From contig JBOGOC010000087.1 in the NCBI GenBank assembly GCA_050747525.1, forward strand, positions 1-43,714: a stretch of DNA of 43,714 nt, in the 5' to 3' direction. Origin of the DNA: JBOGOC01 sp050747525. GTDB lineage: Bacteria > Acidobacteriota > Polarisedimenticolia > JACPZX01 > DASXTC01. The translations under genes and the position numbers were made by a program. The notes below the pieces were generated by a model. It ran no database searches. It had not been told where the DNA came from and saw only the letters and a program-made list of their open reading frames with translations. Positions 18,410-25,523 of the stretch are shown here, piece by piece (position 1 is the stretch's first letter; every line of letters begins with the position of its first letter).

Positions 18410-18415
18410 GCGCGC

Positions 18416-18883
18416 ATGAGCGCGCCGCGAAGCCTTCAGGAGACCTATGCGCCCCGCAACGCCTGCTTCGGCTGCGGTCCCGCCAACTCCATGGGGCTGC
18501 GGGTGCGGAGCTTCGTGGAGGGGGATCGCGTGGTGGCCACCTGGCAGCCTTCTCCTCATCACGAGGCGTTCCCGGGCATTCTGAGCGGCGGGATCATCGG
18601 GACGCTGCTCGACTGTCATTCCAACTGGACGGCCGCGTGGCATCTGATGACGCGCGCCGGCGCGCCGGTGCCCCCGTGCACGGTCACCGCCGAATACGCA
18701 GTCACTCTGAGGCGGCCCGCTCCGTCCGGAGGACCCGTTCGACTCGAAGCGCAGGTGATCGAATCCACGGACCGCCGGGTCGTGGTCGAGGCGCAGCTGA
18801 TGGCAGGAGGTGAGGTCTGCGCCACCTGCCGCGGCGTCTTCGTGGCCGTGAAGGAAGGGCATCCCGCCTACCACCGCTGGTGA
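18416..18883 (+). CDS. PaaI-family hotdog thioesterase
   Basis: A 155-residue single hotdog domain. The N-terminal ACFGCGPANSMGLRVRSF motif and the GILSGGIIGTLLDCHSNWTA helix are typical of PaaI/YbgC-type acyl-CoA thioesterases. The family hydrolyses aromatic or other acyl-CoAs and can rescue CoA from dead-end intermediates. Its position about 1 kb from the box operon makes removal of stray benzoyl-CoA derivatives a reasonable guess, but it is transcribed separately and the specificity is not shown. The start codon lies 6 nt after an extended -10 element. The 3' end faces a PRODH-like gene 9 bp away. Confidence 0.8.
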   Translation: MSAPRSLQETYAPRNACFGCGPANSMGLRVRSFVEGDRVVATWQPSPHHEAFPGILSGGIIGTLLDCHSNWTAAWHLMTRAGAPVPPCTVTAEYAVTLRRPAPSGGPVRLEAQVIESTDRRVVVEAQLMAGGEVCATCRGVFVAVKEGHPAYHRW

Positions 18884-18892
18884 GCCGCGGGC

Positions 18893-19774
18893 TCAGTCGA
18901 AAAGAGGCAGGACGGCCACTCCCCGCACCAGATCACGCAGCATCCACCACGCGATCCGGGGGTTGTCGCGGATTCTCGACAGGGCGTAGGGGAGCCAGCC
19001 GTGCCCGTGGGGTATGTAGACCCGCACGGGGACGCGCATCTCGCGGGCCAGGTGGAGCAGCGGCCTCATGGGCAGACCATAGAGGAGCTCCAGCTCGCAC
19101 CGGGTCGCGCTCGAGCGCAGACGCTGCAGTGCCCGTCGCGCGAGGACGAGGTCGTGAGTCGCCACACCGACCCGTGCCCCCGTGCCGGCGAGCCGCTCGA
19201 CCAGCTCGAGGAACGACGCGCGGACCTCCCCGCGAAACTCCTGGTCCTCCCATTGCCCCTTGACCAGGCGAACGGGGATCCCCAGCCGCAGGGCCCGGTT
19301 CACGTCCTGCTGGCTGCGCCGCCAGCGCGCGGGGAGGGTGCATCCGATCGACGTCCCCTGACGGGCCGCCCGCTCGATGCAGGCGTGCGTTGCGTCGGCC
19401 GAATCGAGCGCCATGGAGTCGAAGTGCAGGCGCACTCCCGTGCCACGCGCGTCGGCCAGGATGGTGCCCAGGTGCTCGTCTGCAAACCCGAGGGCGGGCG
19501 CTTTCATGGACAGGCACCCGCCGTGGATCCCGCTCAAGGCCTCCAGGGCGGCACGATAGACGCAGGCCACGTCGGCGGGGCTCTCCTCGCCCGTGTTCCA
19601 GTAAGCGAGGGAGACCTTGAGGTCTCGACGTCCCAGGCGCCCGCAGACCGTCATGGCCGCCTCGAGCGTGGCTCCGGCCACGTAGGGGCGGGCGGCCACC
19701 GCCGCCACGCGGCCGCTGGCCAGCAGGGCCAAGCGTTTCAGTGCGCCCGCACGATGGACCTGGCCCGTTGCCAT
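18893..19774 (-). CDS. Divergent proline dehydrogenase-like protein
   Basis: A 293-residue PRODH-fold protein, paralogous to 17459-18325. Family blocks are CLSMKAPALGF, RLHFDSMALDSADATHACIE, IPVRLVKGQWED, VGVATHDLVLARRALQRL, CELELLYGLPM and VPVRVYIPHGHGWLPYALSRIRDNP. At the carboxylate-binding RR position it reads SR, so one of two arginines is kept. The ATG at 19774 overlaps the end of the upstream acetyltransferase gene by 37 bp; an open frame continues further upstream but only as a shadow of that gene. The overlap implies translational coupling and joint function with the acetyltransferase. Confidence 0.75.
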   Translation of the reverse strand: MATGQVHRAGALKRLALLASGRVAAVAARPYVAGATLEAAMTVCGRLGRRDLKVSLAYWNTGEESPADVACVYRAALEALSGIHGGCLSMKAPALGFADEHLGTILADARGTGVRLHFDSMALDSADATHACIERAARQGTSIGCTLPARWRRSQQDVNRALRLGIPVRLVKGQWEDQEFRGEVRASFLELVERLAGTGARVGVATHDLVLARRALQRLRSSATRCELELLYGLPMRPLLHLAREMRVPVRVYIPHGHGWLPYALSRIRDNPRIAWWMLRDLVRGVAVLPLFD

Positions 19775-20841
19775 GTGGATCGCGCTCCTTCGAATCCATG
19801 AGCCACCATCGACGGGAGGCGAGGCGGGCACACCCGCACGCTCACGCAGGCCAGCGAATCCTGTGTCCACGGCCGCAGCCACGATTCCTCGCTGCCCAGG
19901 AACTCGTACGAGGCGAGCCCGGCCACCGCGGCCGATCGGATCATCTCCATGGTCAGCAGCGTGCCGGGAGAGCACCGACGGTACTGGTCGTCGTAGCCGA
20001 TCTTCACCACCCATCGAGAGCCTCCCATGTCGAGGCCTATCTCCATCGCCACCGCCGCATCGCCGATGCACAGGAATCCCACGCGCAGCCAGCCTCTGTG
20101 CGCCGCCGCCTCGGCCATCAGCCTGATGAAGCGGCCGCGCGCGCTGTCGACGGCCAGCGCGGTGAGGCTTCGTCCCTTCCAGCCGGCCGCCTCCACGGCG
20201 AAGGCCTTCTCCAGCAGCGGGGCCACCTCGGACGGACGAGGTGCGTGGCACTCGAAGCGCACCTCACCCGCGCCTGCGGCGCGGCGTCGCGCGCGGCGAA
20301 GCTGCTCGCGCCGGTCGGCGCTCATGTGACGCTCCGGGTCCGCCCAGGAGGGATCCAGGGCGATGCGCGGGCAGCCGCCCACCGTGCGGACGAGAAAGAA
20401 GCGGCGCGCCGGCCAGCCGTTGTGCAGGGCGTCCACAGTCGTCGAGCGCGCCGGAATCCGCCCCAGGAGAAGCGGCGCGCCGAGGTGCGCCAGCTCGTCG
20501 ACGAGGCTCTTCAGGGCGCCCGGATGGGAGGACAGGAAGTCGGCCGGCTCCCCCATCTGGCGCAGGCCGATCAGCTGCCATGGACGGGTGAGCGAGTTCT
20601 CGCTGACCAGCGGAGCGATGGCGCCCGGGACGCCGTTCCACTCCACCGTGACGACCCTCAGCCTGTCCTCCAGGCCGAAGGCCCTGGCCGCCGCGATGCA
20701 CCAGACCGCGGACGCCGCCGGGCACGCCGCCCGGTCGGCCATTCCATCCCAGGCATCCGCCAGAGGCTGAAGGTCGCCGGTACGCCGCAGCACCCTGACA
20801 TCGCCGGTGGACGCCGTCGAGGCCGCTTCGAGCGTCAACAT
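19738..20841 (-). CDS. CelD/BioF2-type GNAT acetyltransferase
   Basis: A 367-residue protein with the double-GNAT layout of the CelD/FemX-like Acetyltransf_6 family. It has an N-terminal domain with WDGMADRAACPAASAVWCIAAARAFG and VPGAIAPLVSEN, a central helix HMSADRREQLRRARRR, and a C-terminal domain with VAMEIGLDMGGSRWVVKIGYDDQYRRCSPGTLLTMEMIRSA and YEFLGSEESWLRPWT. Relatives take part in polysaccharide or aminoacyl modification; the acceptor is unknown. AAAGGAG lies 5 nt before the ATG. It is the first gene of a two-gene unit with the PRODH-like gene it overlaps. Confidence 0.82.
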   Translation of the reverse strand: MLTLEAASTASTGDVRVLRRTGDLQPLADAWDGMADRAACPAASAVWCIAAARAFGLEDRLRVVTVEWNGVPGAIAPLVSENSLTRPWQLIGLRQMGEPADFLSSHPGALKSLVDELAHLGAPLLLGRIPARSTTVDALHNGWPARRFFLVRTVGGCPRIALDPSWADPERHMSADRREQLRRARRRAAGAGEVRFECHAPRPSEVAPLLEKAFAVEAAGWKGRSLTALAVDSARGRFIRLMAEAAAHRGWLRVGFLCIGDAAVAMEIGLDMGGSRWVVKIGYDDQYRRCSPGTLLTMEMIRSAAVAGLASYEFLGSEESWLRPWTQDSLACVSVRVCPPRLPSMVAHGFEGARSTWQRARSIVRAH

Positions 20842-20948
20842 CCTGGCTCCTTTCTCGTGATCAGGGGGGAACGTGATGCGCGACAGCGTAGGACAGGATC
20901 GCGGCGTGCGCTTCGGGAGGCTTCCGATACCCGGCAGAGTGAGGTGGG

Positions 20949-22028
20949 TCAGACGAGCCGGATCTGCTTCTTGAGGACCAGCATCCCCATGGCGAGCGAG
21001 AGCTTCTTGAAGAGCCGCACGTACTCGTCCGGGTCGAGGTTCAGAGACCCGCTATCCCCGCCGTCGCCGTAGAACAGGGCTGCAAGCCGTTCCTTGGCGT
21101 AGACGGGGGCGATCAGGACCTCGTGCGGCCGGGATACGCCGAGCCGGTCGAAGAACCCCACGTAGTCGGGCTGGTCGGGCACGGCGCCCTTGTAGACGGG
21201 CTCACCGTGCGGGAGGGTGAAGAGAGGCTCCAGGGTGACCTTGAAAGCGGGAGGGGGCGCGTGGAATCCATGACATTCCCAGAGCGAGGCCTTGCTGGCC
21301 TTGACCGAGAAGAGCGCGCAGCGGGCCATGTCCTTCGACGCGACCTGGGCCACGATCTTCCCCAGGCCCGCCACGTCATCCGCGCCGCAGAGTCGCTCCG
21401 CGGCCTCGGTGAGCCAGCCGTCCTTGCGTGATGCGAGCTGGGGGCGCACATCGTCGACCCATTCGGCGGTGGGGACGGGCCCTCTGGGCATGGGGGTCTC
21501 GGCGACGGGTGATTCGGACCCGACGGCCGCGGTCACCACGCGCGCCTGCTCTTTCACCTCCATGTTGTCGAGCTGGCGAGCCAGGGCGACGTAGCGCTGG
21601 CGGCGCGTGACCTCGTAATACTTCTCGAGCGCCTGGAAGATCCTGATCTCGGGAGCCACGAACGGCTCCACGCGGCATCCCGTGATGAAGGCGACCTCGT
21701 CGAGGATGGGGAGGCTCCTGGGATCCACGAGAGCCACCTTGAGCTGCCGCCCCTGCTGGTGGAAGGGGATGGCCATCAGACGCTCCGCCACCGCGGCGGG
21801 GAGGAGCGCAAGCACATGCGGCTGGATGTCCTTCAGGCTCTCGGCGGAGGCGCAGGGGACCCCGTGGAGCTCGGAAAGGTGCGTACTCAGGCTCTTCTCG
21901 TCGATGTAGCCCAGCTCGAGGAGGCATGTCCCGAGGTGGGCACCGAAGATGAGCTGGGCGTGAAGCGCCTTGGTGAGCTGCTTTTCGCTCAGCATCCCCT
22001 TCTGTATCAGAGCCTCGCCCAGCCGCAT
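20949..22028 (-). CDS. Standalone MshEN/GspE N-terminal domain protein
   Basis: A 359-residue protein starting MRLGEALIQKGMLSEKQL. Residues 1-150 match the N-terminal MshEN (T2SSE_N) domain of PilB/GspE ATPases (LGTCLLELGYIDEKSLSTHLSELHGVP, LLPAAVAERLMAIPF, ITGCRVEPFVAPEIRIFQALEKYY). These domains often bind cyclic di-GMP. No Walker A or ATPase domain follows. After a variable linker (about 155-195), the C-terminal part looks like a GAF-type sensor region (LFSVKASKASLWECHG, EVLIAPVYAKERLAALFYGD). It is probably a regulatory protein of motility or secretion; the ligand is unknown. The ATG at 22028 has GAGGAGG 5 nt upstream. Confidence 0.8.
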   Translation of the reverse strand: MRLGEALIQKGMLSEKQLTKALHAQLIFGAHLGTCLLELGYIDEKSLSTHLSELHGVPCASAESLKDIQPHVLALLPAAVAERLMAIPFHQQGRQLKVALVDPRSLPILDEVAFITGCRVEPFVAPEIRIFQALEKYYEVTRRQRYVALARQLDNMEVKEQARVVTAAVGSESPVAETPMPRGPVPTAEWVDDVRPQLASRKDGWLTEAAERLCGADDVAGLGKIVAQVASKDMARCALFSVKASKASLWECHGFHAPPPAFKVTLEPLFTLPHGEPVYKGAVPDQPDYVGFFDRLGVSRPHEVLIAPVYAKERLAALFYGDGGDSGSLNLDPDEYVRLFKKLSLAMGMLVLKKQIRLV

Positions 22029-22080
22029 CGGACCTCCTCGTGCCGTCCGTGCCGTCGTGCTGGCATGCGGGCGGAAGGGG

Positions 22081-22110
22081 AACATGAGTTCGGGACAATT
22101 CGGGAGTCAA
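22081..22110 (-). promoter_or_regulatory. Candidate promoter with direct repeats, upstream of the MshEN gene
   Basis: On the minus strand TTGACT (22105-22110) precedes CATGTT (22081-22086) by 18 bp, similar to the cold-shock promoter. Between the boxes two identical 7-bp repeats TTCGGGA (plus strand 22089-22095 and 22099-22105) are spaced 10 bp apart, one helical turn, which suits a tandem-binding regulator. Confidence 0.35.
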
Positions 22111-22232
22111 GTGACCCGCCGCACTACGGGGTAGGAAATCCACCGTAGGGATCGCCCGGCTTGCGCCCCCGCGCGTTCCGCCTAGATTATCCGGGTGAGC
22201 CGCGCCCGCACGGCGCCCCGGAGATATCCTCA

Positions 22233-22394
22233 ATGTCGCTGCGCCTCGTCCATCGAACTCCTCCGGTGTCGGCACGCTCCGAGCCTCGCCTCCTGGTCAC
22301 CCCGTCCCCCGGGATCTCCACGGGCTTCCTGCTCGCCACCGCCATCCTGCTGGGGATGGCCGGGCTGGCCTTCTTTCTGATCATCCGGGTCTGA
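22233..22394 (+). CDS. Small single-pass membrane protein
   Basis: A 53-residue protein starting MSLRLVHRTPPVSARSE and ending in one hydrophobic helix (GFLLATAILLGMAGLAFFLIIRV, about residues 30-53). GGAGA lies 8 nt before the ATG. It sits alone between the MshEN gene and the S46 peptidase. No family was recognised; the coding call rests on the ribosome-binding site and the clean membrane helix. Confidence 0.5.
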   Translation: MSLRLVHRTPPVSARSEPRLLVTPSPGISTGFLLATAILLGMAGLAFFLIIRV

Positions 22395-22417
22395 TTCCGC
22401 GAGCCTGATCGGGCCCC

Positions 22418-22437
22418 GGCGTGGTAGGATCCACGCC
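22418..22437 (+). promoter_or_regulatory. Palindrome around the -10 box of the S46 peptidase gene
   Basis: GGCGTGGTAGGATCCACGCC has perfect 7-bp arms (GGCGTGG / CCACGCC) flanking TAGGAT, the likely extended -10 box (TGGTAGGAT). The right arm ends directly at the GTG start codon, so the transcript would be leaderless. A dyad centred on the -10 box would suit a repressor. Confidence 0.45.
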
Positions 22438-24639
22438 GTGAACCGGCCACTCTCCCTCTTCGCCAGTGTGGTTCTCCTCTCGGCCGGCGTCGTGCGCGCC
22501 GACGAGGGGATGTGGCGCCCCGGGCAGCTCGCGCATCTCGAAAACGATCTGAAGCGCACCGGCGTCAGGCTCGACACCTCGAGGCTGACCGACCTGGCGG
22601 GGCACCCGATGGCCGCCGTCATCAGCCTGGGCGGATGCACTGCTTCGTTCGTCTCCGCCGATGGGCTGGCGGTGACGAACCATCACTGCGCGCTGGGGGC
22701 CATCCAGTTCAATTCCACGCCCGAGAGGAACCTGCTGCAGACCGGCTTTCTGGCGCGGCAGAAGTCCGAGGAGCTCCCCGCCGGACCCGGGAGCCGCATC
22801 TCGGTCACCGTGCAGGTCACCGATGTCACGAAGCAGATGCAGAAGGACCTGCCGCCCGGGACCTCGGGGAGGAAGCGCTACCAGATGCTGGACGACCGCA
22901 AGAAGGAGCTGGTGGCCGCCTGCGAGAAGGACCCGGGGCATCGCTGCCGGGTGGCCACCTATTCCGGGGGCCTCGAATACGAGCTGATCAAGCAGCTGGA
23001 GATCCGCGACGTGCGCCTGGTGCACGCCCCCGCGGGCTCCATCGGCAACTATGGCGGGGACGTGGACAACTGGATGTGGCCCCGCCACACGGGGGACTAC
23101 TCGTTCTACCGCGCCTACGTCGGGCCGGACGGCAGGCCCGCCGACCCCTCTCAGTCCAACGTCCCTTACCGGCCCCGGCACGTGCTGAAGATCGCGCGCG
23201 AAGGCCTGACCGACGGCAGCCCGGTGATGGTGGTGGGCTACCCGGGCATGACCAACCGCCATCGTCTGGCCGACGAGGTGGAGTCCACGTTCGACTGGCT
23301 CTATCCGCTCACCACGCGCGTCAACAGGCAGATGCTGGACATCGTCGCGCGCGAGACGAACGGGCGCCCCGAAGGCGCCATCCGCACCGCGTCGCTGGTC
23401 GCGCGCCTGAACAACACCATGAAGAACAACGAGGGGATGCTGGCCGGCTACGCTCACAGCGGCATGCTGGAGCGCAAGCGGCGCGAGGAGGCGGACCTGG
23501 CGGCATGGGTAGCTCAGGATCCCGCCCGCCGGAAGCGGTTCGAATCTTCCCTGAGCGGTCTCACCGAGGCCGTGGCGGCCGATCGGGCCCTGCGCGAGCG
23601 GGGGATCTTCTACGAGCGGAACGTGCGCGCGGGCTCGCTGTTCGAAGCGGCCCGCACCCTGGTGCGCCTGAGCGTGGAGCAGACCAGGCCCGATCCGGAT
23701 CGCGAATCTGGATACCAGGAGCGGGACATTCCCCGCATCAAGGACCGGTTGGCCCGCATGGAGCGCACCTTCGACCCCCAGGTGGACAGGGCTCTCTGGC
23801 GCCAGGCGATCCTGGACTACGCGGCCATTCCCGCCGGCCAGCACGTGGCCCCTTTCGACGACTGGTTCGGGATCAAGGGGACCGCTGTCGACGCCGCCGC
23901 ACTGGACGCGAAGCTGGACGAGATGTACGGGCGCACCCGTCTCGGGGACACGGCCACCCGGCTCTCCTTGATGAAAGCCCCCCCCAGCGCGGAGCTGCAG
24001 GGGAGCGATGACCCGTTCCTTCAGCTGGCCGCCCGCCTGCTGGAGAGCGACCTGGCCCTGGAAGAGCAGCGCAAGGATCACGAAGGACGCATCGAGGCGG
24101 CGCGGGCCCAGGCCATGGCCGCCCGCATCGAGTTCCTGGCCAGCCACGGACGTCCTCTCTATCCGGATGCCAACGGGACCCTGAGAGTGAGCTACGGACA
24201 GGTGCGGGGCTATCGTCCCCGGGACGGCGTCGTGTACGCCCCCTTCACCGTCCTGGACGGGATCCTCGGCAAGGACACCGGAGTGGATCCCTTCGATGCC
24301 CCGCCCGCCCAGCTGGAGGCGATCCGCGCGAAGCGGTTCGGCTCCTGGAAGGACACTGCCCTCGACACCGTCCCCGTGAACTTTCTGACCACGCTCGACA
24401 TCAGCGGCGGGAACTCGGGGTCCCCGGTCCTCGACGCGCGGGGCGACCTGGTGGGGCTGGCCTTCGACGGCAACTGGGAGAGCATCATCTCCGGATGGGA
24501 GTTCCAGCCCGAGACCACCCGCTGCATCGGCGTGGACATTCGCTACGTCCTGTGGGTGATGGACACCATCCACGAAGCTCGCGGGCTGCTGGCGGAGCTG
24601 GGCGCCAACACCACCACGGGCGCCTCCGCGGGCCGCTGA
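22438..24639 (+). CDS. S46 family dipeptidyl-peptidase (DPP7/DPP11-like)
   Basis: A 733-residue secreted serine peptidase with a Sec signal peptide (cleavage near VVRADEG). The chymotrypsin-like catalytic residues are visible: histidine in TNHHCALG (about 82-83), aspartate in the NYGGDVDNWMWPRHTGDYSF block, and Ser660 in ISGGNSGSPVLD. The length equals that of DPP7 and DPP11, which release N-terminal dipeptides from peptides in the periplasm. I did not assign hydrophobic versus acidic specificity. The start is GTG, 7 nt after a TAGGAT -10 box. A STAS gene begins 5 nt after its stop. Confidence 0.93.
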   Translation: MNRPLSLFASVVLLSAGVVRADEGMWRPGQLAHLENDLKRTGVRLDTSRLTDLAGHPMAAVISLGGCTASFVSADGLAVTNHHCALGAIQFNSTPERNLLQTGFLARQKSEELPAGPGSRISVTVQVTDVTKQMQKDLPPGTSGRKRYQMLDDRKKELVAACEKDPGHRCRVATYSGGLEYELIKQLEIRDVRLVHAPAGSIGNYGGDVDNWMWPRHTGDYSFYRAYVGPDGRPADPSQSNVPYRPRHVLKIAREGLTDGSPVMVVGYPGMTNRHRLADEVESTFDWLYPLTTRVNRQMLDIVARETNGRPEGAIRTASLVARLNNTMKNNEGMLAGYAHSGMLERKRREEADLAAWVAQDPARRKRFESSLSGLTEAVAADRALRERGIFYERNVRAGSLFEAARTLVRLSVEQTRPDPDRESGYQERDIPRIKDRLARMERTFDPQVDRALWRQAILDYAAIPAGQHVAPFDDWFGIKGTAVDAAALDAKLDEMYGRTRLGDTATRLSLMKAPPSAELQGSDDPFLQLAARLLESDLALEEQRKDHEGRIEAARAQAMAARIEFLASHGRPLYPDANGTLRVSYGQVRGYRPRDGVVYAPFTVLDGILGKDTGVDPFDAPPAQLEAIRAKRFGSWKDTALDTVPVNFLTTLDISGGNSGSPVLDARGDLVGLAFDGNWESIISGWEFQPETTRCIGVDIRYVLWVMDTIHEARGLLAELGANTTTGASAGR

Positions 24640-24644
24640 GCCCA

Positions 24645-25022
24645 GTGTCCATCCACGTCCGCGCGTGTGACAACGTCCGGGTCGTGGAGCTGCACGGCGA
24701 CATCGCCATCGGCCGCCAGCTGAGCCGCCCCCTCGACCTGCAGGGGCATCCCATGGACGACCTGCGCGAGACCATCCGGGGCCTCCTGGAGCAGGGGCAC
24801 TGCCGCATCGTCATGGACCTGCGCGAGTTGAGGTTCATCGACAGCGCGGGCCTGGGCGAGCTGGTGGCCTGCCGCAAGCGCACCCTGGAGCGCGGCGGCG
24901 ACATCGTCCTCGTGCATCCGCGGAAGAAGGTGCAGGAGCTCCTGGTGATGACCCTGCTGTCGGAAGTCTTCCGCACCTTCGAGGATGAGACCGAAGCGGT
25001 CGCCTCCTTCGCCCCGCGCTGA
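24645..25022 (+). CDS. STAS-domain anti-sigma factor antagonist-like protein
   Basis: A 125-residue cytosolic STAS domain. The phosphorylatable serine lies in the canonical loop RFIDSAGLGELVACRK. The preceding strand (CRIVMDLREL) and the C-terminal VFRTFEDETEAVASF fit the SpoIIAA/RsbV fold. It would be switched by a HPK-family kinase to release a sigma factor or another partner; no cognate kinase or sigma gene lies nearby. An insertion after the first strand (GRQLSRPLDLQGHPMDDLR) makes the N-terminal half slightly longer than usual. The GTG start follows the S46 stop by 5 nt. Confidence 0.85.
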   Translation: MSIHVRACDNVRVVELHGDIAIGRQLSRPLDLQGHPMDDLRETIRGLLEQGHCRIVMDLRELRFIDSAGLGELVACRKRTLERGGDIVLVHPRKKVQELLVMTLLSEVFRTFEDETEAVASFAPR

Positions 25023-25045
25023 CGTCCCTCCGGCCCGGCTCACGA

Positions 25046-25051
25046 TATGAT
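25046..25051 (+). promoter_or_regulatory. -10 box for the nrfH operon
   Basis: TATGAT ends 7 nt before the ATG at 25059, the same geometry as the boxR and boxC promoters. It overlaps an alternative upstream ATG at 25047, which is therefore unlikely to be the true start. No convincing -35 is seen. Confidence 0.4.
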
Positions 25052-25058
25052 GTCGAAC

Positions 25059-25523
25059 ATGAACCACGGGGTCGGTCTCAGCTTGGCGACAGTCCTGTCC
25101 CTGGGTGCGGCCGGCCTGGTGGGGCTGGCCGCCGGAGTCGGCGGATACACGTTCGTGTACGCGCAAGGGGCTTCCTACCTCACCGACAGGCCTGAGGCGT
25201 GCGCCAACTGCCACGTCATGCGCGAGCAGCTCGAAGGCTGGCTGCGCTCCAGTCACCGCGCGGTGGCCACGTGCAACGACTGCCACACACCCCACACCCT
25301 CGTGGGCAAGTACGCCACCAAGGCGCGCAACGGCTTCTGGCACTCGTACGCTTTCACGTCGGGGGATTTCGTGGAGCCCATACAGATGCACGAAGTGAAT
25401 CGCGCGGTGACCGAGCGCGCCTGCCGCGACTGCCATGGCGACGTCACCCACGCCATCGACGAGGACGGCGGCGGGGAGCCGATCTCGTGCATCCGGTGTC
25501 ACGGTGGGGTCGGGCATGAATAG
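25059..25523 (+). CDS. nrfH: Cytochrome c nitrite reductase, small subunit NrfH
   Basis: A 154-residue membrane-anchored tetrahaem cytochrome of the NapC/NirT/NrfH family. One N-terminal helix (about 6-30) anchors it. Four CXXCH motifs follow: CANCH, CNDCH, CRDCH and CIRCH. It passes electrons from the menaquinol pool to NrfA on the outer side of the cytoplasmic membrane. The ATG at 25059 is chosen because a -10 box ends 7 nt before it. Its last 8 nt overlap nrfA. It leads a tightly spaced run extending through the peroxiredoxin and transporter genes. Confidence 0.93.
   Translation: MNHGVGLSLATVLSLGAAGLVGLAAGVGGYTFVYAQGASYLTDRPEACANCHVMREQLEGWLRSSHRAVATCNDCHTPHTLVGKYATKARNGFWHSYAFTSGDFVEPIQMHEVNRAVTERACRDCHGDVTHAIDEDGGGEPISCIRCHGGVGHE

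Noticed and set aside
19775..20251. N-terminal extension of the PRODH-like protein at 18893
   Set aside because: It lies within the acetyltransferase gene in another frame and has no family similarity; the ATG at 19774 fits the PRODH domain.
22195..22380. Alternative open frame overlapping the small membrane protein
   Set aside because: It lacks a ribosome-binding site and a coherent sequence, whereas the other frame has both a Shine-Dalgarno and a clear membrane helix.
22381..24573. 730-codon open frame opposite the S46 peptidase
   Set aside because: The peptidase strand has all catalytic motifs, a signal peptide and a promoter; the antisense product resembles no family.
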